Assembly: GCA_025361565.1 (NCBI GenBank)
Contig: JANYKN010000116.1
Span: forward strand, 220,470 to 284,469
Direction of reading: 5' to 3'
DNA length: 64,000 bases
DNA from: Bacteroidota bacterium
Lineage (GTDB): Bacteria > Bacteroidota > Bacteroidia > Bacteroidales > NBLH01
The translations under genes were made by a program, and so were the position numbers. Every line of letters begins with the position of its first letter. Within the stretch, counting starts at the first letter, position 1. This document shows, one piece after another, positions 59,200-64,000 of this stretch. The notes under the pieces were generated by a model, which was not told the origin of the DNA, did no database searches, and was given only the letters and a program-made list of their open reading frames with translations.

Positions 59200-60714
59200 C
59201 TAGCCAGTATATTCCTCATCTTGCACTATCCTTGCCAAAATCCAGGAAAAATCACCATTGCTTATTTTAGTACTACAGTATTCGCAAACAGCCGCTTGTC
59301 CCATTTTATCGGCAGGAGCACCACAATTTGGACAATTATTGAGGCTAAACTCGGATTCTTTCTTTTCAACTCCAGTTCTGCGTATAAATGTCCAATATTC
59401 ACTAAACAAACGTGGCTGAGATTTGGAACCACCGATAAGTTTTCCAGAGGTAGTTTCGGTATAATCCAAACACGAAGCAAAAATACGGACAGTAAAGGAT
59501 TCGTAATATTGATCTACTTCCACAGCAGCCATGTCAATCCGTTGAATATTAATCTTTTCGAGCCTATTGTATATTTCATTTTTCTTGTAGTTTTCAATCC
59601 AAAAATTGTACGAATCATATAAACGGTCAGCAAGTAAGTGTCGTACTTTTCCCCATTGCAAATTGCTCCACGATTTGTAAATTTCATTAAAATATCGAAC
59701 TGCAATATTATCGGTAAAATTTGTCCAATAACTGTTCCAATCACTCAATAGGTGGTTGCTTACAAATTGATTAATATATACATTGATAGCAGGTTGCACA
59801 ATTGTTGGATAATCTGTACCAACTTCCTGTGCATAATATCCAAGACCTTGATTGGTAAATGTTTCCTGGCTTAAAATATTAATTTGTTCAACCATCCACT
59901 GCATTTCGCCACTTTCGATAAAAGTATCGCAATAGGCACATTGCCCGGTATCGGAGAAATTAGAAGCTGCTCCGCAATTGGGGCATTTTAAATCGCGCAT
60001 CTGCTCCGGACCTTTCGAAACCAATCCTTTTTTACGGTTAAATGTCCATCGTTCAGTAAGAATGAAACGCGTATTTCTTCCACCCATATTCAAAGTGTAG
60101 TTGGAATTGATATCTGCAGTAATACTCAAATACGCATTGTTTTCAAAAATGGATTCCAGATTTATATTTCCAATTACTATTTCGTTAATTGAGCGACTAT
60201 AGGGAGCAACTTTTATTGAACTCTGAAATAAATTTTCAGATAAAAATGGCTTTAAGTCCTTGAATTCTTTTTTACTAAAATTGCTGTAATATTTATAATA
60301 AATTGAAGTTATAAAATCGAGGAACAAAACGCGTGAAAAATTAGGATCTGAAATTTTGAGCCTTTCAATTTTTGCTTCAATTTGATGCAATTCAGAACTT
60401 TTATTCTGATAAGTTGGAACCGATGAAATTGTTTGTGCATTGCCACTTTTACGGCGTTTACTTAACCAATATAATACAATGATTATAATTACCAGAGGTA
60501 TTGAAATTTCGGGAGGTAAAGAAAGAAGCAGATAGATCAATAATCCTGCGATATCGTCGCCACCACCGCCACCACCACTGTTGCCCCCAGAATAAGAATG
60601 TCCACCACCTGGTCTGGCCCATGCCATTTCGGGTATTACAAAAAATACCAAACATAATATAATACTTAAACTTACTATCTTATAAACCAGGTTTTTATTG
60701 TTAAAGTGTTTCAT
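59200..60714 (-). CDS. TIM44-like membrane protein with two zinc ribbons
   Basis: 504 residues. Signal-like N terminus (about 9-33), a Gly-rich stretch (HSYSGGNSGGGGGGDD), then hydrophobic helices to about residue 82. Two similar halves follow, each a TIM44-like domain ending in a four-Cys zinc ribbon: CPNCGAASNF...CAYCDTF near 245 and CPNCGAPADK...CEYCSTK near 470. The internal duplication and the ribbons are clear. TIM44-like proteins in bacteria are poorly known; a membrane-linked adaptor role is inferred. The TPM gene lies 41 bases upstream in the same unit. Confidence 0.78.
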   Translation of the reverse strand: MKHFNNKNLVYKIVSLSIILCLVFFVIPEMAWARPGGGHSYSGGNSGGGGGGDDIAGLLIYLLLSLPPEISIPLVIIIIVLYWLSKRRKSGNAQTISSVPTYQNKSSELHQIEAKIERLKISDPNFSRVLFLDFITSIYYKYYSNFSKKEFKDLKPFLSENLFQSSIKVAPYSRSINEIVIGNINLESIFENNAYLSITADINSNYTLNMGGRNTRFILTERWTFNRKKGLVSKGPEQMRDLKCPNCGAASNFSDTGQCAYCDTFIESGEMQWMVEQINILSQETFTNQGLGYYAQEVGTDYPTIVQPAINVYINQFVSNHLLSDWNSYWTNFTDNIAVRYFNEIYKSWSNLQWGKVRHLLADRLYDSYNFWIENYKKNEIYNRLEKINIQRIDMAAVEVDQYYESFTVRIFASCLDYTETTSGKLIGGSKSQPRLFSEYWTFIRRTGVEKKESEFSLNNCPNCGAPADKMGQAAVCEYCSTKISNGDFSWILARIVQDEEYTG

Positions 60715-60755
60715 TGTGGCAGTTTTGAATATCCATTTATTATGAAAATATTTGA

Positions 60756-61379
60756 TTATAATTCAATGTCCATATTATCTGGAAGTTCATTGATATCGTT
60801 TTCGACTGGTGGCAAAAATTGTGAAAATATGGGTTTGCAATTTACCAATTGTGCCAGAAGTGCTTCAGCAAGGTTTTGATGATCGAAAACAGACTGAAAA
60901 CCTGCTTCAATTTTAATCCAATCTTGCGCAGGAACTGCATTTTTTGCACCACGATCTGGCAATACATATACTTGTTTCTCAAACAATGAACAATAAATTA
61001 AAGTGCCAATCCTTTCATTGGTAAAACGGATACCTGCTTTTTGGAAAATGGCACGGGCAGCAATCTCAACATTTTTTTCTTTACGTTTTAGTTTGATAAA
61101 TTTAGATTCAAGTTCAGGTATAGCCGAAAATAATCCATACGCTATTAAAAAACCCAATACTGTAAATGCATAAATTAGAAAAACATCAAAGCTAACAGGA
61201 GAAAACATGAAAAAAGTATATAGTAAGAACGAAAATGAAACTCCTGCCCATAAAGCTACATCTTTGTAAGAACCAGACTGCGGCTTTATTATTACTACAA
61301 TTTCTACGAGCGAATTATTTTCGATTTCTTTGATCGTATCATATAGTTTGGTCCTGAAATCTTCATTAAATCTTTTCAT
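60756..61379 (-). CDS. TPM-domain membrane protein
   Basis: 207 residues. The TPM fold (also called DUF477) begins with NSLVEIVVIIKPQSGSYKDV; two membrane helices (about 42-60 and 68-88) interrupt it, then ARAIFQKAGIRFTNERIGTL, VYVLPDRGAKNAVP and WIKIEAGFQSVF follow as in the family. TPM proteins in other organisms include acid phosphatases and photosystem repair factors; the role here is unknown. It is paired with the TIM44-like gene downstream. Confidence 0.75.
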   Translation of the reverse strand: MKRFNEDFRTKLYDTIKEIENNSLVEIVVIIKPQSGSYKDVALWAGVSFSFLLYTFFMFSPVSFDVFLIYAFTVLGFLIAYGLFSAIPELESKFIKLKRKEKNVEIAARAIFQKAGIRFTNERIGTLIYCSLFEKQVYVLPDRGAKNAVPAQDWIKIEAGFQSVFDHQNLAEALLAQLVNCKPIFSQFLPPVENDINELPDNMDIEL

Positions 61380-61594
61380 TTATTTGCTTTTTAATATTTT
61401 TTGTAATCAATTGAAATAACCATGACATTTAAATTCTTATTGGTTAAGGATTTATATAATTGATGTTTCATTTTGAAGCTTGCTGACAGAATTATTTTAA
61501 AGTTTAAATATACTAATTTTCATTCATATCAATTCCTTAAAATTAGGATTTTGAATTGAAACAGAATAAAATAAGTTTTTATCTTTACAACAAA

Positions 61595-62167
61595 ATGGGA
61601 AATATGGGCAAATTATTGATATTTTCAGCTCCGTCGGGTTCAGGAAAAACAACTATTGTAAAGGAAGTGCTAAAACAGGTTTCAAATCTGGAATTCTCAA
61701 TTTCAGCTTGTAGTCGAGGACCTCGTAATGGTGAAGTTCATGGAAAGGACTATTATTTTTTAAGTGTTGAAGAATTTAAAAAAAAGATTGAAGACCAGGA
61801 ATTTATTGAATTTGAAGAAGTGTACGCCAATCAATTTTATGGAACGCTAAAAAGTGAATTGAACAGGATTTGGAATAATGGAAACCATGTTGTTTTTGAT
61901 GTTGATGTGATTGGTGGCCTGAATATTAAAAAACAATTTCAAGAACAATCACTTGCTATATTTATTAAAGCGCCTTCTATTGAAGAATTAAAGAAAAGAT
62001 TGGAAAACAGAGCTACGGAAACTGTGGAACAAATTGCAAAACGCATTCAAAAAGCAGAACATGAACTTGGTTTTGCAGACGAATTCGACACAATTATTTT
62101 AAATATTAATCTTAATTTTGCAATTGAAGAAACTATTAAGCAGGTGACGAAGTTTTTAAGAAAATAG
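61595..62167 (+). CDS. gmk: Guanylate kinase
   Basis: 190 residues from the ATG at 61595; the frame opens at TTG 61556, but TATCTTTA at 61580-61587 (one base off the -7 consensus) and the family N terminus favour the inner start. ATG at 61604 is also possible. It phosphorylates GMP to GDP. P-loop SAPSGSGKTTIVKEV, the GMP-binding RGPRNGEVHGKDYYFL region, and the lid with RLENRATETVEQIAKR. nadD follows 82 bases later. Confidence 0.95.
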   Translation: MGNMGKLLIFSAPSGSGKTTIVKEVLKQVSNLEFSISACSRGPRNGEVHGKDYYFLSVEEFKKKIEDQEFIEFEEVYANQFYGTLKSELNRIWNNGNHVVFDVDVIGGLNIKKQFQEQSLAIFIKAPSIEELKKRLENRATETVEQIAKRIQKAEHELGFADEFDTIILNINLNFAIEETIKQVTKFLRK

Positions 62168-62249
62168 AAGTTGGTACCTTTTGAGATTTATATTCAAATC
62201 ATATAATCTCATAATCATTCAATCATTTAAGCATAAATTCATTTTACAA

Positions 62250-62825
62250 TTGAAAATCGGGCTTTATTTTGGATCATTTAATCCCATTCACATCGGGCAT
62301 TTGGCAATCGCCAATTATATGTGCGAGTTCACTGATTTAGAGCAAGTTTGGTTTATTGTCAGTCCTCAAAATCCGTTTAAAAGAAAGAAAAGCCTATTGG
62401 CCGATTACCATAGATATGAATTGGTAAACTTGGCAGTTGGCGATTCCGGTAATTATAAAGCATCGAATGTTGAGTTTCATTTACCACAACCATCCAGAAC
62501 CATTGACACTTTAGCTTATTTATTTGACAAATATCCTGATAAACAGTTTGTTTTAATAATGGGAGCCGATAATCTGGTCAATTTTAAAAAATGGAAAAAT
62601 TACGAAGAAATTTTAAAGCATTACCAAATCTATGTTTATCCTCGTCCCGAAGTACCTGTTACTGAATTTGACAATCATCCTTCAGTAAAAATAATTGAAG
62701 CACCTTTGATGGAAATTTCATCTAGTTTTATCAGACAAGCCATTAAAGACAAGAAAGATGTACGCTTTTTTATACCTTCAAAGGCATGGGAATATATAAT
62801 GGAAATGCATTTTTATGAGAAGTAA
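62250..62825 (+). CDS. nadD: Nicotinate-nucleotide adenylyltransferase
   Basis: 191 residues starting from TTG at 62250 (MKIGLYFGSFNPIHIGHLA), the usual N terminus; an upstream TTG at 62181 would add 23 residues of no family resemblance. Nucleotidyl-transfer motifs: FGSFNPIHIGH with HIGH, GADNLVNFKKWKNY, and SSSFIRQAIK. It joins ATP and nicotinate mononucleotide in NAD synthesis. gmk and nadD adjacent is a common Bacteroidota order. Confidence 0.94.
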   Translation: MKIGLYFGSFNPIHIGHLAIANYMCEFTDLEQVWFIVSPQNPFKRKKSLLADYHRYELVNLAVGDSGNYKASNVEFHLPQPSRTIDTLAYLFDKYPDKQFVLIMGADNLVNFKKWKNYEEILKHYQIYVYPRPEVPVTEFDNHPSVKIIEAPLMEISSSFIRQAIKDKKDVRFFIPSKAWEYIMEMHFYEK

Positions 62826-63601
62826 TTTGATCATTTGACAATCAAATAATTAGACAATTCTTACAGTTATTAAATATATAAATTTGTGCAAAACAGAATT
62901 AATATCGGATGAGAAATTTTTCAGACCATATTGTTTATTTCATGGAAGACCTCGAATTGAATAATTCAGTCTATCAAACTAAACCACTCTGGATTAGAAA
63001 TCCAGAGGAGTTTAGCTTCACCTTTTGACTGATCAATATCCATGTAATTCGTTAGGTGTTATACAACATCTCTCAAAATATAAATCTTACGAAAAATACT
63101 TATATAATATTATAAATGAGCAATTTACGATATTTGTTATTATAATTAGTTAATTTAAGTATGTTTAATAACATAAGAGGCTAGTATTTAGAAAACTGGA
63201 AAGATCAAGATTGAATTTGCAACTAAATCAAGATAGAATTTCCCTTTGATACCAAGGCTTTCGCTGATTCCTTTTTTTACATTAAATTAAACCTGCAACT
63301 AATATACGTATGGACTTGCTGATATATGTCATAATTAAGCTTAAATAAATTAATACTTTTGTTAAATTAATATGAAATATGACGAAACTTCATTTATATC
63401 ATTAGTTTTAACGTAGATGTTGCCTTTTTTGCTAATCATAGTATTTCATAATATTCATACATATCTATATTATTTGAACGGATTTTTTTTCTTAAAGAAT
63501 CGAACATTTGTTCAAACTTTTGAAATTGGGATCACTAGCGCCCTATATAATAAAAGCATAATTTGATTTCAATTATTATAAATAAAATTAATATTTAAAA
63601 A
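62826..63601. other. Long non-coding gap
   Basis: 776 bases with no reading frame I can support, no tRNA and no clear promoter. A near-perfect inverted repeat lies at 62979-63015. It is very AT-rich, and the region may hold the promoter for the downstream pair. Confidence 0.6.
62979..63015. repeat. Inverted repeat, 17-bp arms
   Basis: Arms CTAAACCACTCTGGATT and AATCCAGAGGAGTTTAG differ at two positions and enclose AGA. No T-run follows, so it is not a standard terminator; it could mark an RNA hairpin or a decayed mobile element end. Confidence 0.75.
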
Positions 63602-63916
63602 ATGGTTGGATTTGTTTTAAAAATGGCGATTGTAGCATTTGTCATTTCCATGTTTATGGCATTTGTAATACATATGTTGTATGCAATTATTACATCAACA
63701 ACAATTAGTAAGTATTATGATCAAAAATTGAAAGATGAATATGATCGTGCCAAACGAATTAAAAAGATTCGTATGCAACGGATTATTAACGACATAAAGG
63801 CTATTGAATCAATGGAGTCAAGTGAAATTGTGGATTATTACTATGGTAAAAGAAGTATGATGGACGAAGGAGATTTTTTATCGAAATGGAAGAAAAACGA
63901 TTTAAATAACAAATGA
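63602..63916 (+). CDS. Small membrane-anchored protein coupled to the next gene
   Basis: 104 residues: one N-terminal membrane helix (about 5-33) then a charged, basic cytoplasmic-type helix region. The stop codon overlaps the next start in ATGA, a mark of coupling. The size, single helix and coupling would fit the small subunit of a membrane decarboxylase complex (OadG-like), but no diagnostic motif is present. Confidence 0.6.
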   Translation: MVGFVLKMAIVAFVISMFMAFVIHMLYAIITSTTISKYYDQKLKDEYDRAKRIKKIRMQRIINDIKAIESMESSEIVDYYYGKRSMMDEGDFLSKWKKNDLNNK

Positions 63917-64000
63917 ACATGAATTTTGATGAATTTTTAAGTTTATTTCAAGGTATTGCAACCTTGGTAAAATCTGATACCACCATTTTAATTGCACGTA
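63913..64000 (+). CDS. N-terminal fragment of a gene continuing past the window
   Basis: 29 codons, overlapping the previous stop (ATGA). They read MNMNFDEFLSLFQGIATLVK and then SDTTILIAR. This would suit the start of a membrane protein such as a decarboxylase beta subunit, but the visible part is too short to name. Confidence 0.5.
   Translation, partial: MNMNFDEFLSLFQGIATLVKSDTTILIAR

Noticed and set aside
63913..64000. Confident call of a decarboxylase beta subunit
   Set aside because: Only 29 codons are visible; the resemblance is suggestive and could be chance.

Overview
The window is a 64 kb piece of an AT-rich genome that reads as a free-living member of the Bacteroidota. The evidence is gliding-associated gldF/gldG next to dnaN, two DUF5916 outer-membrane proteins, the pyrG-yidC and surE-lpxB-spoIID blocks, repeated TAnnTTTG -7 promoter boxes with few Shine-Dalgarno sites, and many secreted proteins with a lipid-A pathway. 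I cannot assign an order from sequence alone. There is no rRNA, prophage or CRISPR array.

Layout. 1-8.4 kb (+): end of an RND-type efflux adaptor, two DUF5916 proteins either side of a C69 dipeptidase, and a DUF1573 protein. 8.5-23.1 kb (-): SpoIID-like protein, lpxB, a small membrane protein, surE, a DnaQ-like exonuclease, a PD40 protein, dnaN, a C45-type hydrolase, DUF4340, gldG, gldF and two paralogous envelope proteins. 23.3-25.9 kb (+): mltG and a phosphohexomutase separated by a 16-unit heptanucleotide tandem repeat. 26-37.8 kb is the most accessory part: a small orphan with a decayed second copy about 5 kb away, a stand-alone RNB ribonuclease, a zinc-ribbon protein, a DUF1801 protein, an HU-like DUF4469 protein, a triple 23-bp palindromic repeat, a large single-chain restriction-modification enzyme and an unrecognised 446-residue protein. 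37.9-46 kb: alkaline phosphatase, papain-like protease, and the DUF349-pyrG-yidC operon. 46.1-49.8 kb: trmD, ligA, a REP-associated tyrosine transposase (RAYT) bracketed by REP-like palindromes, and a tRNA-Gly/tRNA-Leu unit. 50-52 kb: cysK-cysE with a leader region. 52-64 kb: leucine-rich-repeat protein, SIMPL protein, M28 peptidase operon, a three-gene unit of unknown function, TIM44-like/TPM pair, gmk-nadD, a long non-coding gap, and two coupled genes running off the end.

The strongest unusual signal is upstream of cysK-cysE. A promoter -7 box leads almost directly into a 15-codon reading frame, MITKLIYSACCCTTL, with three consecutive cysteine codons. Right after its stop codon lies a segment that can pair with the 5' arm of an intrinsic terminator just before cysK. 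This has the layout of a ribosome-mediated cysteine attenuator: stalling at the Cys codons would free the antiterminator and turn on cysteine synthesis.

Several start codons were moved from the longest open frame, using -7 box positions and family N-termini: the exonuclease, gldF, trmD, the RAYT, gmk and nadD. All functional names rest on motifs read by eye; no database search was run.
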